Assembly (NCBI GenBank): GCA_023376005.1
Contig: CM042143.1
Span: 87,198,470 to 87,262,469, forward strand
Source: Doryteuthis pealeii
Lineage: Eukaryota > Mollusca > Cephalopoda > Myopsida > Loliginidae
Length of the DNA: 64,000 nucleotides
Direction: 5' to 3'
Below are positions 51,291 to 62,931 of the stretch, piece by piece (the first letter of the stretch is position 1; the number at the start of each line of letters is the position of its first letter). The notes beneath the pieces are model-generated. The model worked only from the letters and a program-made list of their open reading frames with translations. It ran no database searches and was not told the origin of the DNA. Both the position numbers and the translations under genes were made by a program.

Positions 51291-51766
51291 AGAATGAGAA
51301 AGGAAAAAGAGCAAGACATTGTCTTGCCTGCCGGGGTCGAACCTCGCGTCCGTCCAGTGCCCAAATCGCATTTGTTTTTGCATGCGGGAAGATGTGAGTT
51401 CGATCCCGGCAGGCAAGACAATGTCTTGCTCTTTTTCCTTTCTCGTTCTCTGTCACACTCCCCCCTCATGTCTTCATCACAAAACGTGAAGGATGGGGGT
51501 GGCCTTTTTGTTCTCCTACTTCAAGGGAGTGGGAGAACAAAAAGGCCACCCCCCATCCTGCACGTTTTGTGATGAGGACATCAGGGGGGAGTGTGACAGA
51601 GAACGAGAAAGGAAAAAGAGCAAGACATTGTCTTGCCTGCCGGGATCGAACTCGCGTCCTCCCGCATGCAAAAACAAATGCGATTTGGGCACTGGACGGA
51701 TGCAAGGTTCGACCCTGGCAGGCAAGACAATGTCTTGCTCTTTTTTCTTTCTTGTTCTCCGTCACA
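51291..51766. repeat. Palindrome of about 480 bp with tRNA-like half modules
   Basis: Two arms centred near 51527 are reverse complements with few differences. Each arm contains two inverted copies of a tRNA 3'-half-like motif: gttcgatcccggcaggc-type (B box plus acceptor stem) flanking gcccaaatcgcatttgt-type sequence, bounded by caagacaatgtcttgctctt. The outer and inner symmetry makes a cruciform within a cruciform. No coding role; the frames seen on both strands are mirror translations. Confidence 0.88.
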
Positions 51767-51894
51767 TAGTACCACTACTGTTCTTCTACAAGACTGGCTT
51801 TGGTAGATCAACCCATTAGGTCATTTTTGAAAAATGTTTTTGTTTTATTCATTCTTCAATTCTTTTAAACACATTTTTAATTCATTTTTTCCTA

Positions 51895-52235
51895 TTTAAC
51901 CTATAGATGGGATCCTAACACACTGGGTCAGAGTGGGCCTGGGAGTAATGGTGATGAAGGGATACTCCACATTCCCCAAAGCTCCAGAATTGGAACTTCA
52001 TCATCAGATAGACCCAGGACACTAAGACCCTCAGTCACTGCCTTCTAACGCATATATGATAAAAAGTGTTGGAGCTTGCCATAAAGGCAATAGGTTTGAG
52101 ACAAGTGCTAGGGCTTGACGTGGTCAGCCTCTCCAATTGACTGTCTAGCCTAAGTAAGAACCAAAGTGAAGTGTTGCATGTCATGGACTACTCAGCCACC
52201 TGGGTTCCATCTTTAACACCCACAGCCAACAAGAT
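51895..52235 (-). repeat. Family V repeat, minus strand
   Basis: ctatttaacctatagatggg, gtgggcctgggagtaatggt, gcatatatgataaaaagtgt, ctagggcttgacgtggtcag and ggactactcagccacctggg, reverse order of 24825-25265. Confidence 0.8.
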
Positions 52236-52432
52236 TTTACGCCCCGCCCCCCCCCCCAAAAAAAAAGAGGTGGGTCAAAATTAAGTGACCTGAAAAAAAA
52301 AATCAGAAAGTTTTGAAATAAAATAACTGATGCATTATAAAATTCATTAATTGATAAATCAATCCTGAAAATTTCATTAAAATCGGATAATTACCTGATT
52401 TTTGGTATTTTTTTTCCCAATCGCGAATGACA

Positions 52433-52487
52433 TTGTTTACAATTTTAATGTAACATTCGCCGAATGTTACATTAAAATTGTAAACAA
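52433..52487. repeat. Near-perfect palindrome, 27-bp arms, 1-nt loop
   Basis: ttgtttacaattttaatgta plus acattcg, a single C, then the exact reverse complement. Immediately follows the outer left arm. Confidence 0.93.
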
Positions 52488-52747
52488 GCGCTTTAAAACC
52501 ATTGAAAAAGAGACAAAATGGCGGATCGCGTCGAAATTGACCAAAATAAATCGTTTTAAATCTATTAGAAATAAACTGCATATGTAATGATATTTTTCTT
52601 TTTTTAGTGATGGTCATTATGTTATTACTTATCGTTTTAGACAAAAGTTTGACCTTAAATAATAGATTTAATTAATTTTAATTCGTTTTTAAAAAACGTA
52701 GCAGACGCTTTTTTGGGGTATACCTACATTTCATGAAATCGATAATT

Positions 52748-52796
52748 AAACAGCATTAATTGTTGTATATTTAATATACAACAATTAATGCTGTTT
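52748..52796. repeat. Near-perfect palindrome, 24-bp arms, 1-nt loop
   Basis: aaacagcattaattgttgta plus tatt, one T, then the exact reverse complement. The left flank atttcatgaaatcgataatt is shared with 1922-1945. Confidence 0.93.
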
Positions 52797-54432
52797 TAAA
52801 AAAAATAAAAAAAAAACAACAAAAAACTTATAAATGAATTAACGTATTTAAGTTATGTTTTCCTTAGAGATTTTTGTTAAAAGTATTAATCCCAGTTGAG
52901 AAATAAAAAATATATACATTGGACTAGAGACTTTATTTCATAATGCACTCTCCGGTAGACTACGGTAAAACTTATACCCCTTGATTCATAGTCTACCAAT
53001 TAATTAACTAAGACACCCTAGTAAATTTAATCGGCTGACTTAAAAACCGCCGGAAAACTAAAACGGACAAGTTTGGTGTGCCATTTAATCACCTCTCTAG
53101 AATTTTTTTTTTTTTCAACTTTTTATTCTTCCTGGTCAATTGTATCAAAATCTTAACTTATTCTAATTATCTTCTAAAAAATGTCGGACCAGCGTAGTGT
53201 TGACTTAAAAATAAACGTTTTCATGCATTTTATAAACTTTTTTTTTCCAGACTTTAAAATAACAACATTATTATTTTAAAGTCTTAGAAAAATTGTTACG
53301 ATTATTATGATTATCATAATAATCATGTGAAGGAAATTGTGTCGTTCTCGGAATTTTTTAAAAAATCAAAGGAAGTGAGTCATTTTATTTTTCGAGACCG
53401 TACTTTAGGTACCACCAGACCGTTTATGCCATCTTGAATAAAACGGAAATAGATATTTCCGAACTTTGTTTATCAAAAATCTCGTAAAAAAAAGATCGCA
53501 CAGGGTTGTTACAAAGAAAAATAGTTAATTCAAATATCAAATTATCCGATTGGGAAAAATTACATCGTTATCTTAAAAAATAAACAAACCTGCCCGTATT
53601 ACATGCGAAAGGGTAATTTTCAGACCGTAATATAGACAGAAAAGTTACTAATTATTTCCCTTTTAAGATTAACCCGTAAAAGTATGGAATGAAAATTTGA
53701 ATATTTTTTTCTAAGAGAAAAACTGATAAAATAATCTATTATACTTACTTTTTATTTTAATTATTGAAAAAAGTTAAATAAAATAATTTTTTTCATGCTA
53801 ACACTGTCAGCCTAACAGGAACAAACTTTGGTTACTTAGAAGCGTCTCGTCTCTTTGTGAAACAAATATGTCAGCAATGCTCTTCCGTACATTCTAAGGA
53901 TCACACATTACTATTCAACAACAAAAATTACAAATTCTTTTAAAAATATTAATCGAGCTCGAATCGGACCAATGTTTAGTGCACCTGAATTATAAAATTC
54001 ATATTTTTAAATATCCGTGAAAAATTCGATTTTTTGACGCAGGAAAAAAAAAAATTTAATTTATTTCTCGCAGAAAATAAAAATATTTAATCACACAAAA
54101 GATTGAAAATCTCTTAAAAATTAATTTCTTAAAAAAAAAATTTTTTTTGTTGACAATTTAATAGAATATAGTACATACCAATTATAAAAGCAAAAAAAGG
54201 TTTTCAAATATTAATATTATGACATTTTTTTGCACTTTTTATTTCCGATTTCATTAATTTTTCCTCAAAAAACTAGACCTTGTACATTCATACAATTTCA
54301 TTGATATAGTTATTCAGACTCTTATCTTTATAGAAAAAAAGAAAAAGAAAATTTTTGACACGTCATTTTTTTTTATCTCATAAAATAAAATAGGGGGGGG
54401 GGTAGACCTCGTAAAAAATATTTCCCCTAATA
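52797..54432. other. AT-rich sequence between outer and inner arms
   Basis: Contains small hairpins at 53263-53290 (agactttaaaataa/ttattttaaagtct) and 53299-53325 (gattattatga/tcataataatc). No gene recognised. Confidence 0.4.
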
Positions 54433-55810
54433 TAGGCATGTGCAAACCAGTCGGCATTTTGAAAGTTTGTTTACTTGTAAAAAATATCTTAAAACGTCAA
54501 TAAAAATTGGAAAATTAACTTTTTACTGTTTTCTTTTACGTTTAATATAAAGAACAATTCCAAGTTTATGGGTTATAAAAAAGAAAAAACAAATTTCTCT
54601 CACATAAAACCTAATTTTTTGCATTTTAAAGTAAATCGGCTCAAGTCCGCGCAAGAACGCGCAAGAACGCGCATTTGTTGACAAGTTATCCGATCTTGAC
54701 GTGTGCACTTTTTTTCATATGGATGGGCAGACGAATAAAAAATTTTCTGAAGCAAAAAACAAATTACTAATTTAGCATTTCCTTGATGCCTCACAATTTA
54801 ACTCTTAATATTATTGAGTCTACTTCTTCGGCGAAACTTTTTTTTTTTTGGTAAAATACAATACACAAAATAAAGAAACAAAAAAATAAAATAAAAAGTT
54901 TATTTACCTTCAGAATTTTGACTGAACAGTAATATCTGCGTTCTGTATATACACGGGAGAATTATTTGTTTTCAAATAAAATAATAAATTTCTTCAAACA
55001 CTGTTTGGTTTCTCTTTCACGTCACAGAGTATAAATGTGTACGCGTCGGGTATTTTGACTTGTTTACCCATAACACACCAGTGAAAATGACAAATACGTT
55101 TTTTTTTCCATTACAGGCTTCCGTAATCATTCTCACAACAACTTTTAATTCAAACATTATTTTCAAAAATTCATAAAAATAAGAATAGACATATGTTATG
55201 TCATTATTTTTAGCGAGATATGTTTTATACAATATTTTCTTTGAATTAATGAATACGATTTTGTTATGCATTAAACAAAAGTATTTATTTTACATTTTAT
55301 AAAATTTTGAAAATCTCTGAAAATCTCTGAAAAATAAAATAAAAATGTACACAATACGAACTTTTAATATAAAATTCTTTTGAAAATAATCTAACAATTA
55401 AAAAAAAAAAAAAAAAAAAAGATACATATTTTTTCTTATTTACGAGATTTTAAGTTTCAATGTTTAAGATGCCCTATTTCCAAAACCGATTTATTAGCGA
55501 ATTATCTTTTTATATATATGTTATGTCATTATATTGTCTTTATAAAAATGTAAAATTTATTTATATGCAAAAAAAAAAAAAAAAGATATTTGTTGGGGGG
55601 ATCAATACGCGAAACAAAAACTAACGAAAAAAATTATTAGTCTTTTCAATTTAGTAAAAATTTATTTACAATAAAGTTCATCTTTTATTACTTCATAAAC
55701 AGAAAGTTTTATTAGAATCGGATCGTTAGTTTATTTTATATGATTTTTAGAAGAATTTCCTGTGATCACCCTTTTATATAGTAGGCGAGAATTTGCACAT
55801 GGCTACCCTA
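54433..55810. repeat. Left inner arm of inverted repeat
   Basis: About 1378 bp, reverse complement of 56544-58632 after removing the solo LTR there. Clear differences are few: for example the left arm has two extra copies of a 10-bp aagaacgcgc unit near 54650-54670. Starts taggcatgtgcaaacc and ends atttgcacatggctacc. Confidence 0.9.
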
Positions 55811-56543
55811 ATATATTTTAGAAAAAAACTATATCAGATGTATTTACATCCAATGGTAAACATTTATGAAAATTTTCGGGAAAATCAGATTATTAATTGA
55901 TTTTTCATAGAATTTTTAAAAAGTCCTCTTATCGTAACTTGTTTTTAGCTACATTAAATTTCAGTTGATTTAACAGTGCAAAAATGAAAACATTGTTTTT
56001 CAATCATAATTTTCATTATTTTCGTAAGCTGATAAAAAATTTAAAAAATCATCAGGAGTTTGTTTAATGTTTTTTCTTTCGAATGGAAAAAATCTTTTCA
56101 ACAAAATATTATTTTTTCTGCAAGTTTCAATGTGTTAAATGTAGGGGGGTAAATTGCACAGGGTCAAATTGGTGGTACCTACCGTACTTTATTTTTTCTA
56201 GCTTTTGTTTGTTTATTTGTTTTAACAAACAAAAAAAACCCTATGTAGGGTACCGTCTAGAAAAATAAACTTTCCAACTAATGTACATAAGTTCTTTTAT
56301 TATTATTTTTAAGAGGAAGAGGAAACTCTTTAATTGTAGGAGTGGAAGATTATTACTATTAGCGCCCAAGCAAGGCCCTCTAAGATATCTTAGAAGGCGC
56401 TGGCTCAAGTTTCAAGAGAAATATGGAAACTGGTATACATGCATATCGCAAAGTCAGAGATCGTTTGGATATAGCATTTATTATCAATAGGTTTTCCCTC
56501 CTAAAATCATTTTTTTTAACTGACAAATTGCCTGAATACAGAT
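55811..56543. other. Spacer between inner arms
   Basis: 733 bp. Contains an imperfect hairpin around 56170-56270 (ggtaccta / tagggtacc and tctag...ctaga blocks). The short frames on the plus strand have no recognised homology. Confidence 0.6.
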
Positions 56544-58632
56544 AGGTAGCCATGTGCAAATTCTCGCCTACTATATAAAAGGGTGATCATAGGAAATTCT
56601 TCTAAAAATCATATAAAATAAACTAACGATCCGATTCTAATAAAACTTTCTGTTTATGAAGTAATAAAAGATGAACTTTATTGTAAATAAATTTTTACTA
56701 AATTGAAAAGACTAATAATTTTTTTCGTTAGTTTTTGTTTCACGTATTGATCCCCCCAACAAATATCTTCTTTTTTTTTTTTTGCATATAAATAAATTTT
56801 ACATTTTTATAAAGACAATATAATGACATAACATATATAAAAAAAGATAATTCGCTAATAAATCGGTTTTGGAAATAGGGCATCTTAAACATTGAAACTT
56901 AAAATCTCGTAAATAAGAAAAAATATGTATCTTTTTTTTTTTTTTTTTTTTTTAATTGTTAGATTATTTTCAAAAGAATTTTATATTAAAAGTTCGTATT
57001 GTGTACATTTTTATTTTATTTTTCAGAGATTTTCAGAGATTTTCAAAAATTTATAAAATGTAAAATAAATACTTTTGTTTAATGTATAACAAAATCGTAT
57101 TCATTAATCAAAGAAAATATTGTATAAAACATATCTCGCTAAAAATAATGACATAACATATGTCTATTCTTATTTTTATGAATTTTTGAAAATAATGTTT
57201 GAATTAAAAGTTGTTGTGAGAATGATTACGGAAGCCTGTAATGGAAAAAAACGTATTTGTCATTTTCACTGATGTGTTATGGGTAAACAAGTCAAAATAC
57301 CCGACGCGTACACATTTATACTCTGTGACGTGAAAGAGAAACCAAACTGTTGTATAAGCAAAAGTCGAAATCTCCCCGATTCACTAATTAAAATATACAT
57401 ACACTCGCCAACGGGACGGACAAAGTCGGAAGTGTCCTCTATCGTTACCTAAAACGGAATGACCATTTTAACACATATCTGCGCATGGGCTCCGATCGGA
57501 GTTCCGCTTTGATGGTCAATTCCTGACATTAAATAAAAATAAAAAAAATTGGTAAATAAAATTCGCATTATCATCCAATGAAAGCGATTCCCGGGTGAAA
57601 TGAAAATATCTTCATTTGATCCAACTTCGGCTACCAATCTCTATAAAACGAACAGCTTTGAAGGCACCGACAGTCAGAGGTTTAGACACCATCACGAACG
57701 CAGTCCGACGAGCGCTAGCAAAACGAAGGACACATCAAAGGCGGCGGATCACACCCCCAACTTACCCAAACCTGACCTCACCAGGCAGTCAAATCAACAA
57801 GTCAACTACCGAACATTTCTATATCAGTGGATGATACAAAAAATTCTACTACTAAAACACAGTATTCGGCCTACATCACCACCCTGCTACCACAATCACG
57901 CTGGACATCTTACGGACTTAATATCTACCCACAACTATCACCAAATTTATCCTGTAATTCTCATTTCTATAAATAACGTTCTCATGTTGTTTTTCTTAAT
58001 ACAATTTTAAAACTTAAAATCTGTGTTTTGTTCATTTCCTCATCACCATACGCTTGCATGCAAATACGGTTTATAACACAAACAGTGTTTGAAGAAATTT
58101 ATTATTTTATTTGAAAACAAATAATTCTCCCGTGTATATACAGAACGCAGATATTACTGTTCAGTCAAAATTCTGAAGGTAAATAAACTTTTTATTTTAT
58201 TTTTTTGTTTCTTTATTTTGTGTATTGTATTTTACCAAAAAAAAAGTTTCGCCGAAGAAGTAGACTCAATAATATTAAGAGTTAAATTGTGAGGCATCAA
58301 GGAAATGCTAAATTAGTAATTTGTTTTTTGCTTCAGAAAATTTTTTTTATTCGTCTGCCCATCCATACGAAGAAAAAGTGCACACGTCAAGATCGGATAA
58401 CTTGTCAACAAATGCGCGGACTTGAGCCGATTTACTTTAAAATGCAAAAATTTAGGTTTTATGTGAGAAATTTGTTTTTTCTTTTTTATAACCCATAAAC
58501 TTGGAATCGTTCTTTATATTAAACGTAAAAGAAAACAGTAAAAAGTTAATTTTCCAATTTTTATTGACGTTTTAAGATATTTTTTTACAAGTAAACAAAC
58601 TTTCAACATGGCGACTGGTTTGCACATGCCTA
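56544..58632. repeat. Right inner arm of inverted repeat, interrupted by solo LTR
   Basis: Mirrors 54433-55810. Arm sequence runs 56544-57347 and 58084-58632, with the LTR between. The missing LTR in the left arm shows that the insertion came after the arms formed. Confidence 0.9.
57348..58078 (+). mobile_element. Solo LTR, 731 bp
   Basis: Starts TGTTGTATAAGC and ends GGTTTATAACA (TG...CA), flanked by perfect 5-bp duplications caaac (57343-57347 and 58079-58083). The uninterrupted left arm provides the empty site with a single caaac. A TATA-like ctataaaacg lies near 57640. The 136-codon frame at 57600-58010 is inside the LTR and resembles no known protein, so it is probably not coding. Strand is inferred from the TATA-like box. 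Confidence 0.9.
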
Positions 58633-60207
58633 CAGATAGGTCTTCTTCTGTATGAGGTAAAACAAAAAAGGTAGTAGTAGCAAAAGATGTTTTTAAGTGA
58701 CCCAGATTATTCAGATGTGCCAAGAAAATTCGCTCCAAATACCATGAAAGTATTTTTCTTTTTTGTAATAAAATGAATATAAAAACACTTCTTGCTTTAA
58801 TGTATTTGCCAGAATAAATAAATTTAGTGTTCAATGTATTCATATATTATTCAAAAGCAAAATAATCAGGAGAAAATACGAAACTGTGAATATTCTTTTA
58901 CTTTGCACCCCCATCTTAAATATTCTGGGGGTGAACGTAGCGACAAGGACAAAATGTTGATGATAAAAGGTTGTCACTTCTGTGATTATTTTGTTTAATA
59001 TTTTTTTTTTTTACGAATCTATGAGAAAAGGTACAGGAAAAGGACAGAAAAAAAAAAAATAATGAAGAAGAGGGGGAGGGGTCTCGAAATAAACTTTGTA
59101 CTTCCTAATTAAATCCACCCAGAGGCTTTACTACTGTATACTCTATTATTCACAATTTTTAAAAAAAAGTTACAATAAAATGTTTTTGATTAAAGTTCGT
59201 AATATTTTCGTATTTAGTTATTTAATAGTAAATATCTGACAATATAACTTTTGGCTGAACTTGCACAACGGTCGCAAAATTAAAACTGATAGTTTTTTGG
59301 AGGTCCTCCATGACAGTTTAACTAGTCTATGAATTAACTTTTGTGAATTGGGTTACGATTTAGGGGTTTGGGGATTGAGGTTGTTTTTTTTTATTACGTA
59401 TTGCTTAAAAAAAACCAACAAAACCCCAAAATTACTATATATTATCATTACAACCATTGACATTAATTATTGAACCCAACGGTAGACACATTAGTCTCAG
59501 TTGTTTGTGTTAGTATTGCAATGTATAATTTCAATTAAACTTGGTTTAAAAAAATATTTTTCGGTGGACCTCAAGATTTGAAATCCCCCTCCCATCTTAT
59601 TTTTTTTCCTTCAATGGATTATTATCGATTACACACCAATCTATCAGATTGTTAAAAATTCTTCTATAACAAAAATGCATCTCTGTCATCAATATCGTTA
59701 ACACAACAACTGCTGTGCTACAAAATTAGTGTGACCCAGAAAAAACTATCTAATAGTAAATATTTGTAACCAGTAACTATTAATAATAAAAATGACTTAC
59801 TGCTCTTTTTCTTTCTTTTTGGCTTTTGAAAAAAAAATCAAATCGATCCTTCTGTCTTTATGTGAAGATGATTTTATCTTGTTTTCTTCAATTCTATGAA
59901 CATGAACATAAGTTATTCCCCCAGTATTCCTAGAAATAGTCCAGGAAATAGTTTCATTTTCAAGTCGTAGAGAGCGACAGAAATAACTGTTTGTTATTGT
60001 GAGAAGCAGTGTTATGGAAGCTTCTATGGGCTATAATGACACGTGTACAAAAGCTATATAAGTCGATGGTTCGCAATACTTATTAAATCCTAATTGTTAA
60101 TTATCATTACATGGTACGCTATTGAATGAATGTAGGTACCACCCATTTTGATTTTATAGACATATTTAACGAAATTAATCCCCCCCCCCGATAAAAAAAC
60201 AAATTAC
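58633..60207. other. AT-rich sequence between inner and outer right arms
   Basis: No recognised gene or repeat family. A few less AT-rich patches (58910-58960, 59880-60060) show no coding frame. Confidence 0.4.
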
Positions 60208-60330
60208 CAAAAATCAGGGAATTAACCGATTTTAATGAAATTTTCAGTGTTGATTTATCAATGAATGAATTTTATAGTGCATTAGTAATTCTATTTTAAC
60301 ACTTTCTGATTTTTTTTCCAGGTCACTTAA

Positions 60331-60844
60331 CTTTCCCCCCCCCCTATTTTTGTAGCGCAAAATATCGGTGGGGTTATATAAATTTGAAACTAATTACAGT
60401 AAAGAAAAAGACAAAAAATCGGAGGTATGACTAGAAGAAAAAAAATAATTAAAGGGGCACTTTTGGTAGAAAATAAGTACCGAAAATCTGAAAATTAAAT
60501 GTAAAAAAAAATTTTTTTTTTTTTTAATTCTCGATTTTATTCTGTTTATGTAAATAACTGCATTTTAAATTATCAGTGAAAAGATTATACATTAATATTT
60601 GTTCTGTTTAAAAGGGTGGGGCCCTAACTTTTCAAATGAGTTTTCTCCAAAAATTATTAGATAACAATACTAAAGTAAGCTTGTTATTAAAAAATATTTG
60701 TTTTTAGAATCTAAAAATATGAAATTTAAATTTAAAAACTTAAAAATAGACTAATAAGAAAAACGAAGAAAAAGACAGAGAAAATAAATTTTCTTTAAAT
60801 CTATGCTATTTCAAGGTATTTATAAAAATACTAGAAAAATGTGA
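60331..60844. other. AT-rich intergenic
   Basis: Begins with a C-run following the outer arm; otherwise A/T homopolymers. Nothing recognised. Confidence 0.4.
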
Positions 60845-61620
60845 CCCATTAGGTCACCTATTGAGCTCTAGGTAGATAATTGTGATCAGGAAGAGAGTTA
60901 GTTTGTAAAACGAAGAAAAAAAAAGAAAAAAACGACCAGAGAATAAAAAAGAACAAAAAACATTAGCATTTTTTTTACAAAAATTTCCAATTAAGTCAAA
61001 ACTGACCCCTCTTATATATAAGCCAGCCGTTAGATGCTGAAAATTAACATAAGAATAAGTTCATCTACCACTCACACTTCTAATCTGTCTCTTTACCATC
61101 ACAGAGAAAACTAACATATATAAGGGGTAGTTAGTCAAGATATACACAGAGAGGAAGAAAATGACAGGCAGAATGTGGTTAAGAGACGGGTGAGTTTTTG
61201 ACTTAATTTCAAATTATGACTAATTAGAACCAAATAAAATGGAATTTTTTTCAAACATAGTTTAATCCCAAAACTGAGGAACATTTTCGGATATATTTTG
61301 TGTCATTATACTAAATAGGATAAAAGCCGGACCATGTGAATTTTAGGCACCCCTTTTTGATCTCAATTTTTTTCATTTACACCATCAATATCCGGTTGTT
61401 TGTTAACAGACGATTTTTAGAGATTTTTTTAAATTATAAAACTAACTCCTAACCCTAACCCCTAACCCTAATCCCTAACAAACAACCAGATATTGACGGT
61501 GTAAATGAAAAACATGTCCTTCCCTTCTGAATCAAGATAAAAAAGGAGTGCCAAAAGGTCATATGGTCCAAAAAGCCTTTAGCAAACAATCATTGATTCA
61601 CTCAGCTTTAGTATATAATT
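60845..61620. repeat. Interspersed repeat family Y (copy 2) with MITE insertion
   Basis: Same ordered blocks as 12426-12960 (tgagctctaggtagataatt, agaaaactaacatat, atgacaggcagaatgtg, tatgactaattagaacc, cctttagcaaacaatcattg). The 241-bp element at 61329-61569 interrupts it. Confidence 0.8.
61329..61569. mobile_element. hAT-like MITE with telomere-like loop
   Basis: Terminal inverted repeats begin GGACCATGTGA / reverse complement GGACCATATGA. The flanking 8-mers taaaagcc (61321-61328) and aaaaagcc (61570-61577) match 7/8, the 8-bp target duplication size of hAT transposons. The inner arms also pair (tttcatttacaccatcaata with its complement near 61486-61511). The loop (61441-61480) consists of cctaaccctaacccctaacc-type units. 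Non-coding. Confidence 0.78.
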
Positions 61621-62395
61621 GCTATCTAAGATAGATGGGTTGACAAACCTCTTTTCAAACCAACCAATCACACACCCATTATTTTTGGTGCCAGAAATCA
61701 AAGATAAGTATCTTTCTCTTTTCCAACCATCATCTTGAAGCAGCGGACATTTAAATCTGTCACTGCTACTACGAATAGAGAAGACGAGGAGAGCTGTTTG
61801 TAAGTACGAGAACTTTAACCAAACAATTTACCAAGCACTTAGTTAAGTGGACTTATATTTGTTTATATTTATATAATACAATATAGCCGCAAACAGTACA
61901 ATTGTTTGTAATAGAAAATATTACAACTGTATTTTCTTTATGTATGAATATAATACAATATTGTTTGAAACTCCAAGTTGGATTCATGTGTTTCCTGATA
62001 CTAATACATTCTAACACCATATTTGTGGCCTAAATCACCATAACTGCTTGCTACACCACCTAGTGCCTACTGGCAGACACAATAGGTAATTACCATTTCT
62101 GTCTGTGCTTTCTTTATGAAGAAATGTAATACAAGTTGTGTTCATGTGCTCCCTGATACTAATTCATTCTAACACCATATTTGAGGACTAAATTGTCATA
62201 TTACATCACAACGGGATACTGTACAGAAGACATGAAAATCATTTTTTCTGCTTCTAGACATAAATCTAAATTCTTTGGTCCATTCATGGTTAAATTTGGT
62301 CTTTTCGGCTATTTTACTGTGGGTAAATAAACACACCAGTCTTAATACTATAGTTATTTGCTATGCTTAGCTTAGATGCAGCACAAGGTCAGAAG
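61621..62395. other. Intergenic, with a two-copy local repeat
   Basis: catgtgtttcctgatactaa / acattctaacaccatatttg (61985-62025) recurs as catgtgctccctgatactaa / tcattctaacaccatatttg (62142-62185). G+C slightly higher than elsewhere; no coding exon recognised. Confidence 0.5.
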
Positions 62396-62396
62396 T

Positions 62397-62473
62397 ATGG
62401 GGCACCCAGTGAGAATCGAACCCACTAACAATGGTTTGCTAATCTAACCTGATAACCATTACACCACATGAGA
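62397..62473 (-). repeat. tRNA-like segment (pseudogene or SINE head)
   Basis: On the minus strand: atgtggtgtaatggttatca (A box), then agtgggttcgattctcactg (B box and T arm) and gggtgcccc. The T arm pairs well; the anticodon and acceptor stems do not form convincingly, so a functional tRNA is not called. Confidence 0.5.
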
Positions 62474-62931
62474 TGCACAGTCTTAATACTATATGCTCAA
62501 AGCAGGTGCTTAGCTACTGTCTCATCTTTATCATGTAGTCTTACCACATTAAAATTTCAAGATATATCACCTTTCACATGGGTTAAAACATTTTTATAAA
62601 ATAGTAGTGACCATATTCCTAGAGACATAATTCATTGTAGTCCAGGTGTATTATTTACTGACTCATCTTAATCATGTAGTCTTAACATGTATTAAAATTT
62701 CAAGATATATATTCTGCATTCTCTTTTCTGCAAAGGTCTGACAGATAGCTTAACCAAGCGGACTGTGGGGACATAAAACAATGGAATGAAAACAACGAAA
62801 AAGGTGAAATTGATGACAATAGATTTAACAGGAATTATATATATTGATAAATGTAAGTTTTTTTTCAGTCTAAAATTATTTTGGCTTTGGGTGAAAATCA
62901 TTTTTATTTAAGTTTAAAATCATTTATTACT

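Larger units (their letters stand above)
52281..60330. repeat. Nested inverted-repeat region, 8 kb
   Basis: Outer arms 52281-52409 and 60208-60330 are reverse complements (ttaagtgacct, atcagaaag, gataaatcaa, atttcattaaaatcgg against their complements) with roughly 15% differences. Inside lie the much more similar inner arms (54433-55810, 56544-58632). Segments between outer and inner arms do not pair by eye. No coding gene was recognised in the whole region. Confidence 0.65.

Noticed and set aside
51095..51819. Overlapping frames of 66-124 codons on both strands
   Set aside because: They are mirror translations of one palindrome; the similar peptides on opposite strands show that they follow from symmetry.
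52303..52644. 113-codon minus-strand frame
   Set aside because: It runs across a near-perfect palindrome, so the frame is mirrored on the other strand; AT-rich chance opening.
57600..58010. 136-codon plus-strand frame
   Set aside because: It lies wholly inside a solo LTR with defined ends and target duplication and resembles no known protein.
61441..61480. True interstitial telomere or chromosome-end fusion
   Set aside because: The CCCTAA-like units are few and degenerate and lie in the loop of a small MITE with its own target duplication.
62397..62473. Functional tRNA gene
   Set aside because: The A and B boxes and T arm are good, but the acceptor and anticodon stems do not pair convincingly.
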